Assembly: GCA_963513935.1 (NCBI GenBank)
Contig: OY740766.1
Coordinates: forward strand, 2,014,001 to 2,078,000
Direction of reading: 5' to 3'
Length of the DNA stretch: 64,000 nt
DNA from: Aphrophora alni
Lineage: Eukaryota; Arthropoda; Insecta; Hemiptera; Aphrophoridae
Positions 47,912 to 59,109 of the stretch are shown in pieces. Made by a program: the position numbers and the translations under genes. Each line of letters begins with the position of its first letter. Position 1 is the stretch's first letter. A model generated the notes under the pieces. The model was not told the DNA's origin and did not search any database. It was given only the letters and a program-made list of their open reading frames with translations.

Positions 47912-47956
47912 TCCCTCCGTTGGTGATAACTTGGTTAGCGAAATGTACATCAGGGA
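47912..47956 (+). ncRNA. Hammerhead-like ribozyme motif, copy B
   Basis: Stem I TCCCT (47912-47916), core CCGTTGG (47917-47923), T (47924), stem II from 47925 to 47939 with five of six pairs, GAAA (47940-47943), palindrome TGTACA (47944-47949), TC, and the stem I partner AGGGA (47952-47956). Homologous to 30430-30474 on the opposite strand. The core of this copy is more degenerate. Confidence 0.4.
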
Positions 47957-48019
47957 ACTATAATAACATAAGGCAAATAAATATTTTATTTATGTGTGTG
48001 TGTGTTATTGTACCAAACT

Positions 48020-48599
48020 GTTGTTGTTGTTGTCCAATGGCTTTCTCTGGCTCACGCCATCTTTAGTCTTGCTTCCCAGTAGAGACCAGGGAGGTCTTTT
48101 CCCCCCTGCTTCTCTTTATCCAGCTTTTTGCAGACCAAGAGATGGTCCTTGTTCATGACGGTCACCGGGCTTTCACACAATGTGCAGTTGTCATAATCCA
48201 AAATCTTCATCCTCTTCAGGTGTTCATTCAGGCAGTCGTGTCCAGTTGTAAGTCGAAAAATTGCGACAGATGTCCTCCTCTGCAAGTCCTTGACTTTCTC
48301 ATACAAGTCGAATACATCTTCATAGGACTTGTTCTTTATGTCCTCTTTGACCTTATTGGTGAACTCAAGATGAGATGCTCGTTTCAGTTCGCCAATCCTT
48401 GCTTCCAAGGTGTGTACTCTTCTTGGTTTTTGTATTATGTGAGTTCCTCGCTTGGCCAGCTTATCTGCTTGCTCATTGCCTTGTATGCCTACATGTGATG
48501 GGATCCACTGCAGAACTATTTTCTTAGTAATATGCTTGACTATTTTATACTTCTTTTGGATTGATTCAGTCAAGGAACTTGTTGGTGTATTTCCAGCAA
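48020..48599 (-). mobile_element. 5'-truncated non-LTR retrotransposon insertion with 15-bp target duplication
   Basis: TTATTGTACCAAACT is duplicated at 48005-48019 and 48600-48614. The element is on the minus strand and its 3' end is a (CAA)n-type tail, seen as GTTGTTGTTGTTG at 48020-48032. The open frame at 48573-48052 (173 codons) is the C-terminus: WIPSHVGIQGNEQADKLAK is the RNase H block with its catalytic Asp, and near the end there is a C-x2-C...H-x3-C cluster (CTLCESP...HLLVC). The frame is intact to its stop, so the insertion is young. The RNase H points to the R1/LOA/I group. Truncation removed the reverse transcriptase. Confidence 0.88.
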
Positions 48600-48614
48600 T
48601 TATTGTACCAAACT

Positions 48615-48680
48615 TGTGGTAGGGGTTTCAGTGTTTTATATTGTTCACGTTCACCACAGTGCTCATTGAATATCTACTTT
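48615..48680 (-). mobile_element. Segment homologous to the Tigger copy at 30340-30400
   Basis: Complement of this segment reads 'caatgagcactgtgaa', then 'aaacactgaaacccctacca', 'caagtttggtacaataa', as at 30345-30398. With 47911-48004 it forms one homologous block, split here by the LINE insertion at 48020. Confidence 0.75.
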
Positions 48681-48705
48681 TTAAAAACTTATTAACTAAA
48701 GGAGG

Positions 48706-49175
48706 GTGGACTCTTGTATTCATCACCCCTTCTTTTAGCCCAATTATTGAACAACTTCAATTATGTACTAGCACAAACTAACCATATTTTAAAAACTTTA
48801 ATTTTTCAAGGTGGGGATATCATGTATCAGCCCTTCTCCTTACCATTAACCATTAACAACTCCGTGCCTGTGCCAGCACAAACTCAGATACTTGTAGCAC
48901 AAATTAGCACAAACTAACAATACTTATCTTTAACTTACCAAGGTAGGGGGCTAGCACGTCGCCAGCCACCCACCTTTACCTTTCTGATAACTCCATTACT
49001 GTGGTAATACAAACTCAGATATTTGTGGCACAAATAACCACAAGTTTAAATCTTTTATTTTCCAAGGTAGGGGGTTAGCATGTCACCAGCCCCTCCACCT
49101 TTGCCCGTTAATAACTTCGTTCCTGTGCCAGCAGTAATTCAGAAATTTGTGGCACAAATTAATCCCAATATTTTC
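48706..49175. repeat. Diverged tandem repeat, about 125-130 bp x 4
   Basis: Units share 'aactccgtgcctgtgccagc'-like starts (48859, 48989, 49110, with a poorer copy near 48750), 'acaaactcagatacttgt', 'agcacaaatta' and 'ccaaggtagggggctagca'. The open frames inside are by-products of the repeat. Confidence 0.75.
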
Positions 49176-50828
49176 ACTAAGATTGTGTGTGGTGGGATGT
49201 TGGTGATATGTAATTTACGAGGGGTGCGTTGGAGCTGTTACTGCAGTCATAGGTTACTATTAATACCCTATTAATTTTGTAATGATGAGCGATAACTGTA
49301 ATACACTCTAACGACTGCATCTTGAAGTTATTAAGGGAAAATTTAAACAAAACAAAACGTTTCACAGATGTCTGTTACCATTAAAAGCTTAAAATAACAA
49401 TTGAATAATTATTGACACACTTTTATAATCAGTTAAAATATATTAAGGCATATATCAATACTGATGATAATTATTCCTGCTAAGTATATATATGTAGAAT
49501 TAAAATTAATTATTACTCATTTCAATTCAAAGATAATTTATTGTTATCATTTCTAATATTATATATTATTTATTGTACTCTATATCTTTTCTTGCATTAA
49601 TTCCACCAATTAATTTTACAATACACTATTTAACTATGACAATTACATGTTTTTACTGGTTCTGAATTTTGAAAAATAACTTTTTCTGTAATATTATCGA
49701 GCTAACAAGCTTGTAACATCTTAGATTACAGTTAATTTTTTTTTGGTTGTCAGTCATGCTGTAACATAGGTATCTATCCAGTCAAGCGTTACTAAATTAA
49801 TAGGTTACTGGAACTTATTACTGGACTTGTTAGTACAGTAATAGGTTACTGTAAAGTAACTGTATTTGCCATTTCTTATTATTTCTTTGAGCTAGAGAAT
49901 ACTAAAATGACAGATACGTGTATTTTATCTATAGAGTGGTGCAGAATTCAAAGGGTATATTTACAGACATAATACTTACTTCGAACAATTAGTGGCACCG
50001 CTGGAGCGAAGGAGGGCAAGTTTCTAAATTCAGCCCTGGATCGTGCACATTAAGTGGAGATCCAGGAAAAGGGTTCTTTATTTAGTGATGAAATTACGGT
50101 GAATCTGCGATAGTGTTTGTAAATTCAGTGCTGAATGTAATGTTGTTTCAGAGCTTCAAGCAGCTTTCTATACAAGCTGCCACAAATGTAGCCCATTGGG
50201 CAATTGTCCATAGGGAAGAAAGAGTACCACACTGTTATACTACCGACGTCTTGCAATGCTAATAGAATTGCATAATTAAGTAGTTTTATAATGTTTTATA
50301 ATAGGTTTTTATATGAGTTACACAGTAGTTTTTCGTTTTAATAATTTAAACATGTTAAGTGTAACAGATACACTAGCATTATATGTCACATCATATTTAA
50401 ACACGAACCTATTAAAAAAAAAAAAAAAATTGGTTGAAAATAATAAACTTATCTCACATTGTATATTACTTTTAAGTCCTTTTGATGAATATACAGCTTT
50501 CAAATCTAATACATTTACTTAATAATATAAATTATTATTAGCTTGGTTAAGAAAATTTATTAAACACTATTATTAACTAATATCAAGGAAAAAGAAACAA
50601 AGGTGAATGGAACTAACTATAAAATCCTCACAAATCGAACAGATTACTTGATTTGGTCGTCTATGGATGCACTGATGATGTTTATCACCTTCCAGAAGTG
50701 ATAGAGATAATATTTCGACCTTCCCATAAAGGATAGCGATAAGAGTGTCAGAATAATAAATATTTTCATATCTTTTATTTTTCATTACTGTTGAGACCGA
50801 AGGTTCTTGGTGGAATTCAATGTTTAAA

Positions 50829-50962
50829 GATAATAAAACACAATTTTTTATTTTGTAACAGACTGTAATACAGCCTCGTCAATGCCTTAGCAGGCGAAAC
50901 CATTGGTCGGCTAGACTAATAAAAATTAGAAGTTACAAAATAAAATATTGTGTTTTATTATC
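50829..50962. mobile_element. Small fold-back element carrying a hammerhead-like motif
   Basis: Arms GATAATAAAACACAATTTTT... (50829-50859) and ...AAATATTGTGTTTTATTATC (50932-50962) are inverted copies. Between them lies the motif at 50872-50912. The outer 'acacaattttttat' arm words recur at 55850 and 56190. Confidence 0.75.
50872..50912 (+). ncRNA. Hammerhead-like motif in the small fold-back
   Basis: Stem I AGCC (50872-50875) with GGCT (50909-50912), core TCGTCAA (50876-50882), T (50883), stem II GCC/GGC (50884-50886 with 50893-50895), GAAA (50896-50899), near-palindrome CCATTGG (50900-50906) and TC (50907-50908). The architecture is complete but the core departs from CUGANGA at four positions, so catalysis is doubtful. 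Confidence 0.35.
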
Positions 50963-51461
50963 TCTATTTTCATATCATTTGTTATTTTTTTTAATTCTAA
51001 AATTTTCTAATATTAACAGTAATAGAAAGACATTACATGTTGCTCATAATGCTGATACATTTAAAGTGTACAAAGTGTACAAAGTAGTATTTATTTACAA
51101 CTTTATTAGTAATGTAACAGACAAGAGAGTATACCGCTTGTCTGTGGTAATGTTTACCAATCAATCAGTGATACTAACATATTTATTTTAAAACAATTTT
51201 TGTTTTACCGGTGATAAAATTATATCCCCTGTAATAATATTTATAACCCAGTACAAAAATTAATATTAGTTTTTAATTGTAATTCCAAACTTACATTTAT
51301 TTATTTAGTCGAAAAAATATTGTTTTTGTTGTTGTTTTTGTGATGATTTGTTAACAAGGAAAGAAAGCAGCTATGGATGTATTTCATTTTTTTAAATGTT
51401 CATTTAATTCCAAAAAATATTATATCAATTATTAGTCTTCTTAAAATAAGTCTACTTTCTT

Positions 51462-51999
51462 TTACTTTCTCATTGTATTGAGTGTCTGCAATGTTTTGCT
51501 GTACTGTAAATTCATTGAATGAATAATTCTGAGAGAGCCAAAAGTCTGTAATACACTGTATGCCCGACTGTGACTAAGACATTTTTGATGTTTGTCACAA
51601 GCAGTTATCAAATTATTCAAATTATTAAATCCTGTCTTATTCCATGGGCCAACATCAGTGGAAAAAAGCAAATATGCCCAGAAAAACAATTTATTTGACA
51701 CACTTGAACCAGTTAATCAAGGATATTTGTTATAGTTGGCTTCACTAAAACATCAAGTATAAACTCTGTTTTTTTCTTTGTGTACACTTTTAAGTTGTGG
51801 CAGGGACGGCTGCGGTCTATCTATCAATACTATTTTTACTTTATCTTCGTACGGAAGCCGAGCAAATGAAATATTTTTCAATAAATCATCAACTATATCA
51901 CTCATTGAATTTTATTACATATTTTATTTGGATCCAAAAGCAAAGATAAAAGCAATTATAGACTATAGGCACTACTACACAAAAATGATAGTAAAATAA
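51462..51999 (-). mobile_element. hAT-like transposase fragment (N-terminal zinc-finger region)
   Basis: The minus-strand frame at 51701-51462 reads FSTDVGPWNKTGFNNLNNLI, then CDKHQKCLSHSRAYSVLQTF GSLRI, resembling the TTF/ZMYM-type zinc-finger start of hAT transposases (H..S.SH..A...F G..RI). Upstream stretches to 51999 are broken. Classification is by pattern only. Confidence 0.5.
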
Positions 52000-52739
52000 T
52001 AATGGCTGAGAGATTTTAACAATGAACAGATGAAAGTGATATAAAAATTATACTGTTATAATTTATTTAGGTCTATTAATTAAAACAACTTTGCAATAAA
52101 GTACAGTCGATTGATCATGTAGTGTTCTTTTTTAAAAAAAATTAAATATAATTTACAAACTACCATAGTTAAATAATTAATTGTACTAATAAAATAAAAA
52201 ATTGTAAACAATAATTATAATTATACCAATGTTATACACGTGCAATCATCCGTGATCCACACATGACACCAACAAATACCAGACGCACAAATTAATAACT
52301 AATTTTTAACAGACACGTACTTTTATGTAGCTAGTTATCTGAAGAGTGAAGACCTCTTGTATTAAAATGTCATAGCCCCACCTCACTCACTGTTGCTATA
52401 AGCAATTTCACAGTTAATAGTGGGGGAAGACTTCCCTTTACTTCTGCGAAAAAATGTATAGCAGCAGGTTGTGGTCAAATAGGAGCTGTAATGCTGCAAT
52501 GATACTCTTGTAAAAAATAGAAATTTTACATTCATAATAACATTTTAATTATAATTTTATATTTAAAATAATGACAAATATATGTAACTTTATATTGTCA
52601 TTAATACTTGAAATACGCCACTGCCTGTGCGTCACAAGTTTTCTCACATATTACTTTTACTTACCAGCAACCAACACTACGTAGTGGTGATAACTCGATG
52701 TCTATTAAAATTGTTATTTTGAGCGACTAAAGGTTTCAT

Positions 52740-52970
52740 TTTGAGAGTAGGCCTACACTGGTTCCCATCACCATTCTTAACAATGCCACTATTGCCTGGT
52801 TAGGTGCATCATACTCGAGTATTATGTGCTCAAAATTTTCTTGTGTTTCCACACAGGCAGTACACAATAGTGAATTACACAGGAAATTCGGTGAAGTCAT
52901 AATATGATCGGTCTTGTTTTTGCTGCAAACAATGGAATATTGTGAAACACTATTCTGTTTTGGATCTAAG
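52740..52970 (-). mobile_element. Non-LTR retrotransposon C-terminal fragment
   Basis: Minus-strand reading gives LLCTACVETQENFEHIILEY, then DAPNQAIVALLRMVMGTS, which resembles the C-x2-C...H...C tail and the following helix of Jockey-group LINEs (compare CRFC.E.ET..HIL..C). Frame breaks occur upstream. Confidence 0.5.
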
Positions 52971-53049
52971 GCAGCTGGTTTTGGTTGAAAACTGAATAAA
53001 GTTCATACAGTAGTTTGTCGCCCCATCAGGATGTTCACTATTTCAGCAC

Positions 53050-55841
53050 CACTGGACTCTCACATATTCACACGCAAAACCATAACTTAACCAACCAAAA
53101 ATATTGGCCATTAAAAAATAAACCACAGACGTTAACTTGGAATGATGAATACAAAAGAAATTAAAATTAAATATTTGTTATATGTGAGGGTGGTAACCAA
53201 ACACCATATGCCAAACCAGATTTAAAATAAAATGAGTAATTAAATGTTAACAAGTAATTTGGAAAGTTGTATGATGCTTCATTTAGTTATTTATGAAAAA
53301 AATATTGAAATCAATTATTTTACCTAACTTATTGTATATACTTGTATATTACTACTATTAAGGTATATATTATTCATATTTGAAAAAGTGAAAATAGATT
53401 TTTTTTATTAGTAAAATTTATGTTCTAAGGAAAATAATCATGATCGAAAATCTAAAGTATTATTGAGTTATTTGCCTCATACAGTTCCTTCAGAGCCCTA
53501 TAGATGGCATTGGTGATAAGTCCACAACTTCTTGTTTTTTAAAAATAAATGGTTATTTCAGACTCTGTTGAAACATTATTATTTTTTTGAATTCATTTTA
53601 TAAAACATCAACTATGGAATTATGATAAATCAAGACATTGAGGATGTCAATCTTCTGCTTTGTACTTAAAAAAACATTGTTAAACAAAACTACAGAAGCA
53701 ATTTAATACAGACCTCTCTACAAAATTAACTAAACCAGAATGAAGATATGAAACACTTTCCAAAGAATGTGCTTAAAAAACACAAACAAGAACAAACATA
53801 GAAGGGTATTTTTTAAATTTTTATTATTATTAAGACTGGGGAGAGTGTATAAAAACCTCCTGCACTGCGACCTAGTTAGATCTTTTGTGCCCCCCTCTTG
53901 TTGGACTCAGGAGAGATCTATGTCTTTGACAAAATTGATCAAACCCTTGGTCGGGAGGTTTAGTAATTCTTCTTCCGAAATGAAGATGAATTCTAGAGAA
54001 CATGGAAGGGTAATTGGAAATTTCCAAATTTGGACTTTGTTCAGCCAACCCATCTTATCTACATTGTGTAATGCATTCCCATGGAGCTGAGATAACCAGA
54101 GCTACTTTATTGATTTATAAAATAAATCTCCGTTTTCTTGTTTCAGATCTCTCCTTTTTACTTATAAATTCCTATAATTAAAAAGTCTTTTTTATTTTAA
54201 TATCACCTTAAAAGGCCTCATAAATTTGAAATTAGTAATAAACGTATTGGTCTTTGAGATACTTTTATAAAAGATGTATTAAAACATCTCTTGAGTAATA
54301 ACTACAACCATTGTTAGTTCAAACATAATTGATGTTTTTGGCTATTTAAATACGGTAATAATTCCATATTAAGAGACTTCACTGCAAACGTAGAGTTTTT
54401 GGCTGCTATTTTGTTTAAACTGAACGGATTTAAATTATCTTTATATCATTGATTTTAGGGTGACAAGACCTATAAAATGAGGGGTCACTCAATATGGGTT
54501 GCTATTTAAAAAATTTAAGTTACCCCTTACCCGTCACCCCCTTAGGGGGTTGAATTTTTTTTTATGTCAGAAAATCAGGAACGTTTGTTAAGAGTTAATG
54601 CCACAAACAAAATATTTGTACCTATTTTATTTTGAAAAATACATATTTGTTTCGAAACTTAATTTACACATTGTATATATTTAGTATAGGAATGCTAAAA
54701 CACGCACACCTACATGCACACCCACATGTGTATGATTGTGTGTATGTACTATACGTATATTATATAAAATAAACTATCATTAAGTTTGTTCAAATCTCAT
54801 TTATCAATATATTGTATTAAAAAACTAAGATTTCATGGTAAATAAAGTTCACTTTGGGTCCTGCAATACTCTGGTTTGGCTACAATCTTGGGTTGTTAAT
54901 TATATTTCTACAGATTACGTTGTTAACAAATCATTATGTATTATAACGTTTCATAAATAAAATTCGAAACATGTAAACTTAAGTGAATATTTCGTGATGT
55001 TAGGAAAATAAAGAATAAAGATAGAGTTAAAATATTATTTCAGTTGATTTGAGGGGAATAGGGATCAAACTGTCAAAACGAAATACAGTCGTTATATGAA
55101 ATAATATTTTTCATGAAACACTTCAGACAGTCTATTTCCTAACTGAAGTAGAAAACTTGTTAAAGTTTGTTTTATTTAGTAAAAGCTAAAACGTATTTAT
55201 ATTTTCTCTCAACACACTTGCTCTTAGGTGTCGAGGGATACATTAGATGAATTGAGAAATATACTATTGAGACGGCAACAATTTTAATAAAAGTTTTATT
55301 TTTCTTATTTACTGATAATCTATCAACTTGGCTTTAATAAATTTGTATTTTAGGTGTAATATAGGGTTTACATGTTCAAGAGAAATACATTCTTAATTTG
55401 CGAAGAGTAAAATTGATTTCAAACAATTTAATATAAGTCATACACATCCCTGTTGTGGCACTGCATAAGAAAACGTTATATTTTTATCTTTAATTTTAAA
55501 AATAAGTTGTTAGCTTACATAAAATCACTTTGACTATGCAACCTATTACTAGTAAATATTATATTTAACATACTAGAAACAACACAAATGGATTGTAAAA
55601 TTAAATCAATACCTAATTTAATTAATTTTGTTATCATTTACCAATAATACGAGTTGCGTAGAATGATATTTAATTTATGAAATCATTATCGGTTATTTAT
55701 TATCGTTAATAACAACTGTAACTAGCTAATAACTATTATACGAGTTGGCATGAAGTTTTATTTGAATGTTTGGTAGTAATATTAATTGGTAAGGTAACGG
55801 ATCGCCTTATAGATTTTCAGTTAATTTACGTATAGTAAATT
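53050..55841. other. AT-rich region, no recognised gene
   Basis: A less AT-rich patch (53860-54090) has an open plus-strand frame with no motif I can name. At 54470-54560 a 'ggggtcactcaatatggg' and 'cacccccttagggggtt' stretch looks repeat-derived. Confidence 0.35.
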
Positions 55842-56204
55842 AACAAATAAAACACAATTTTTTTTTGTAAAATTCTTTAATTTATTTGGTCTAGCCGACC
55901 ATGGTTTTGCCAGTTACGGCATTGAAGAGGCTCTTACAAGACTAAATACAATACACACCATAACTATTATAAAAGGTTGAGAAAGGTCATTTACCCAAAT
56001 GACCTGTGGGGTTTTTCCCCGATGTCTTTGTGCTTTGTTTGTTAACGGGAATTTCCTGCCTTTCTCAACCTTTTATAATAGTTATGGTGTGTATTGTATT
56101 TAGTCTTGTAAGAGCCTCGTCAATGCTGTAACTGGCGAAACCATGGTCGGTTAGACCAAATAAATTATAGAATTTTACAAAAGAAAAATTGTGTTTTATT
56201 TGTT
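55842..56204. mobile_element. Long nearly perfect fold-back (arms about 145 bp, loop about 70 bp)
   Basis: The arms 55842-55987 and 56058-56204 are inverted copies. They run through 'aacaaataaaacacaa', 'ggtctagccgaccatgg', 'agactaaatacaatacacac' and 'ccttttataatagttatggt' words. The right arm holds the hammerhead-like motif (56112-56151). The loop contains 'ctgtggggtttttccccgat', itself a small hairpin. Near identity of the arms suggests recent formation or repair by conversion. Confidence 0.85.
56112..56151 (+). ncRNA. Hammerhead-like motif in the long fold-back
   Basis: Stem I AGCC with GGTT (one G-T pair), core TCGTCAA, T, stem II GCT/GGC, GAAA, palindrome CCATGG, TC. Same sequence family as 50872-50912 and the right arm of 46621-46768. 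Confidence 0.35.
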
Positions 56205-57269
56205 AAAATGGAATTCTATCAAGTACCGTCGGTCATCAGTGTAAACAATATGTATAGTAAATTTATAATTTTTGTCATTCGAACCAAGTTGTATGCTCTG
56301 TTAGCTAAATGGATGCAGGAAAGGTATAACAGTGTTCTAAACTTTATAACTTAAAAAGGAAGTAGTGATATGGAAACAGCTTAAATGTAAATAATAAAGG
56401 TAAGACTTGTTTTTAAAAATCAGATTTAACGAGGGTTGGATATTTGAATATATTAAAGATAAATTACAAAGATTACTTAAGGGTCTCGTCTAAGCTCTTC
56501 ATGAATTATGCTACCCTGTCTCATCCCTACACACTTTAGTCTTATGGATAAATCACCCTTTAATTAACTTGTGTACATAGTTGGAGTGACTGTGGAAGAT
56601 GGTGGAAGGGATTAATTATACTTACCCTTGTTACTGTATGTTTATTTTATGTTTTACTTAATAACATTTAACAAACTCCTTCACTTTTGTCACATTTTTA
56701 CAGGTATTACCATGTTTTTTATTGTCGGAGATTGTAAAGTAAACCTTTCTTTCATTACCTTAATAAGTTATTAATGTGTCCTCACGTCTTTAAATTATTT
56801 TCCATGATATATTATTTACTGTTTTGTGTAACGCATACAACCGAATACACACATGTGCGCTCTCTATTTTACTTATCATACTCTCAACTAAAGAGTATTA
56901 ATACTCCAGACTGTGAGAGCTTCAACGATATCAAACTTCCCATTTATAGTTGTTGTTTATTTTGATAGTTGAGATTACAACTCAATTGATATTTTAGCTG
57001 TAAGTAAAAAGTTATTTCTTTCTGAATTACAATGTGAAAAAATGAATTTATAACTCGAAGAACTGTGGTTAAAAAAATTAGAGTTTACTTTAGAATTTTA
57101 GAGATCAGTCTCAAATTCTATCTCGAGGCCTTAAATCACACCAACTTACATATTTTTGTGAGGTAATAAAAGAGAGTCATTTTGCACGCTCAGCTATATA
57201 AAGAATTGATAAATTCACCAAATTGATTTAGTTTTAATACCATATTAGAAAGGGTTTTACTAACATTTT

Positions 57270-57710
57270 CAAAATTATTCTTCTAATTTCCCCCACTCTA
57301 GTACAGAATGACTTGACTAATAATTGAGTTTTAGGACAAGATAAGTTAGGATATTAATATTTTCTTAGTTATTATTCATTTTGATATATTATTGAACTGT
57401 TAATACAGTTTACATTAAAATAGGCATATTACTTTCTCTTTAATGTACAAAGTAATAATTGGATTTTAAGACAAAATAAATCATAATGATAAGGGGGTGA
57501 AAGACAAGTTAAGATAATTTTTTAGTTAATATTGTGATTCGATTAGTTATTGAACTGTTAATACAGTTTTCAATAATATGGAAAAATTACTTCCTCTTAA
57601 ATATACAGGATAGTAATTGGATTAAAAAAAAAAAATTCTAATGTTAAGTGGTTGAAAGATAAGTCGAGATATTTTTTTAGTTATTATGGAATTCGATATG
57701 TTTAGATAAT
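57270..57710. repeat. Diverged tandem repeat, about 158 bp x ~2.7
   Basis: 'attgaactgttaatacagtt' occurs at about 57392 and 57550, and 'gtaataattggattttaaga'-like words precede or follow at about 57320, 57450 and 57615, along with 'aagataatttttttagtta'-like words. Unit divergence is moderate. Confidence 0.7.
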
Positions 57711-58224
57711 TATATCATAAATACTACTTTTGTTATTAAAATAATAATTATGAAAAATTTTTTGGTCCTAACACAAATTAATTTTAAAAAATAGATTCCA
57801 TTTAATCCCCACAGCTCTCATATCGGCTGTTAGTCAATATTGTAGGTTTCCCGTCTCTCGCTTTTCTAGCCGACATTAAACAATACATGATCTTATGGGT
57901 ATTTTGATCAAGGAAAGTGCTAATGACACTTACATAACTTTTTAATAATACATTTTTAAATATTCATATTATTTTTTCGTTATCTTATAATGTCCTGAAT
58001 TATATAGTTTTCATCCTATTGTTACATCGACCAACACGATAAATTATAAAGTTCGTTTATATTTATTATGATATTGTTTTTTATTGCTTCAAATAAACTA
58101 GGATCTAGGCCTACTATTATAAAATGTAACTTGTAGTTACGTCGTAATGTGAGCAGTGTAAAATGTGAATAAAACTATATTGGTTAATATTCGTTGTTTT
58201 GCCTTAGAACTACTTTAATTAATT

Positions 58225-58812
58225 AACATATCTTATTTCAAGTCGATAGTAGTTCTTTATATTATAGTAAGGAACATTTACCCAACGGCAAAAATACAAG
58301 CTCAATCCATTTATTATATGCTAATTGATAACCATAATAAATACACTGACATACAGAACAATATGACCATATTGCACAGATTAAGACAGGGTCATAAAAT
58401 GAACATTATGGAGGAATTTGAAATTTATAAACACCAGAAGATTAATCCATCCAACATTTTAAATGACAAACTAAATTTCACCTCCAACTACATGTATGAT
58501 TTGATATTTGAACATCAGAATAGGACAAACATATCTGATAAGGAATGTCCAAAGTAGCAGTATCCCAATCTAACTCAGTTAGTTAACATGTGGCCAAAAT
58601 ACTGGGAACAAAAACAATTTTTAACTTTTAATGAGTGCTGTTTTCTGCACGATTATTTGCGCTAGACCGAGATTTTTATATGTGTTTGTGATGTGTATGT
58701 GAACAAAGTGTTAATGTTATTAGCTGGCCTAATGATGCTGCCTATGAGAGCGAAACATGTAGCCATTACTATAATATAAAGAACTACTATCAACTTTTAA
58801 TCAGGTATGTTA
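58225..58812 (+). mobile_element. Second Penelope-like element fragment with long terminal inverted repeats
   Basis: Left end 58225-58270 and right end 58766-58812 are inverted copies over about 48 bp (core GATAGTAGTTCTTTATATTA). Inside, after KEHLPNGKNTSS (58272-58308), the frame at 58318-58557 reads NHNKYTDIQNNMTILHRLRQ, then HKMNIMEEFEIYKHQKINPS and NILNDKLNFTSNYM, homologous to the C-terminus of the PLE at 9561-9830 (MNAIEEYEIYK, ILNEKLSFQSN). The GIY-YIG catalytic start and reverse transcriptase are lost. The 3' tail carries a hammerhead-like motif. Confidence 0.85.
58725..58765 (+). ncRNA. Hammerhead-like ribozyme motif of the second PLE
   Basis: Stem I TGGC (58725-58728) with GCCA (58762-58765), core CTAATGA (58729-58735; CUGANGA with G5 to A), extra T (58736), stem II GCT/AGC (58737-58739 with 58749-58751), GAAA (58752-58755), palindrome ACATGT (58755-58760) and the GUA triplet (58759-58761). 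Position at the 3' end of a PLE is where hammerheads are known in this element class. Confidence 0.5.
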
Positions 58813-59109
58813 ATATATTTGTTAGAATAACGTACATTTTTTTTTGTATCAAACGAAAAAATTAAAAAAAAATACACTTTAAAAAATATTTTTGTTGTAG
58901 ACCAGTATCAGGATGGTTTGTGTGCATGTATCAACAGAGGATTGCTCATTACTGAGTCATTGAACCATTTTCTTGTATTGTATTAGATTATATTATATTG
59001 AAATGAGAGGTTAAAGGGTCAAACATCCTCTGGAATATCAACCATTGCCATATTGTGAAACTAAGTCACCTAATTCTAGTTCATTACAAGTCCCCTTGTA
59101 AGTAAAAAG

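Noticed and set aside
48142..48498. 118-codon plus-strand open frame
   Set aside because: Antisense shadow of the LINE RNase H frame.
53767..54090. 107-codon plus-strand open frame
   Set aside because: No recognisable domain, no splice context and no repeat relation; not enough to call a gene.
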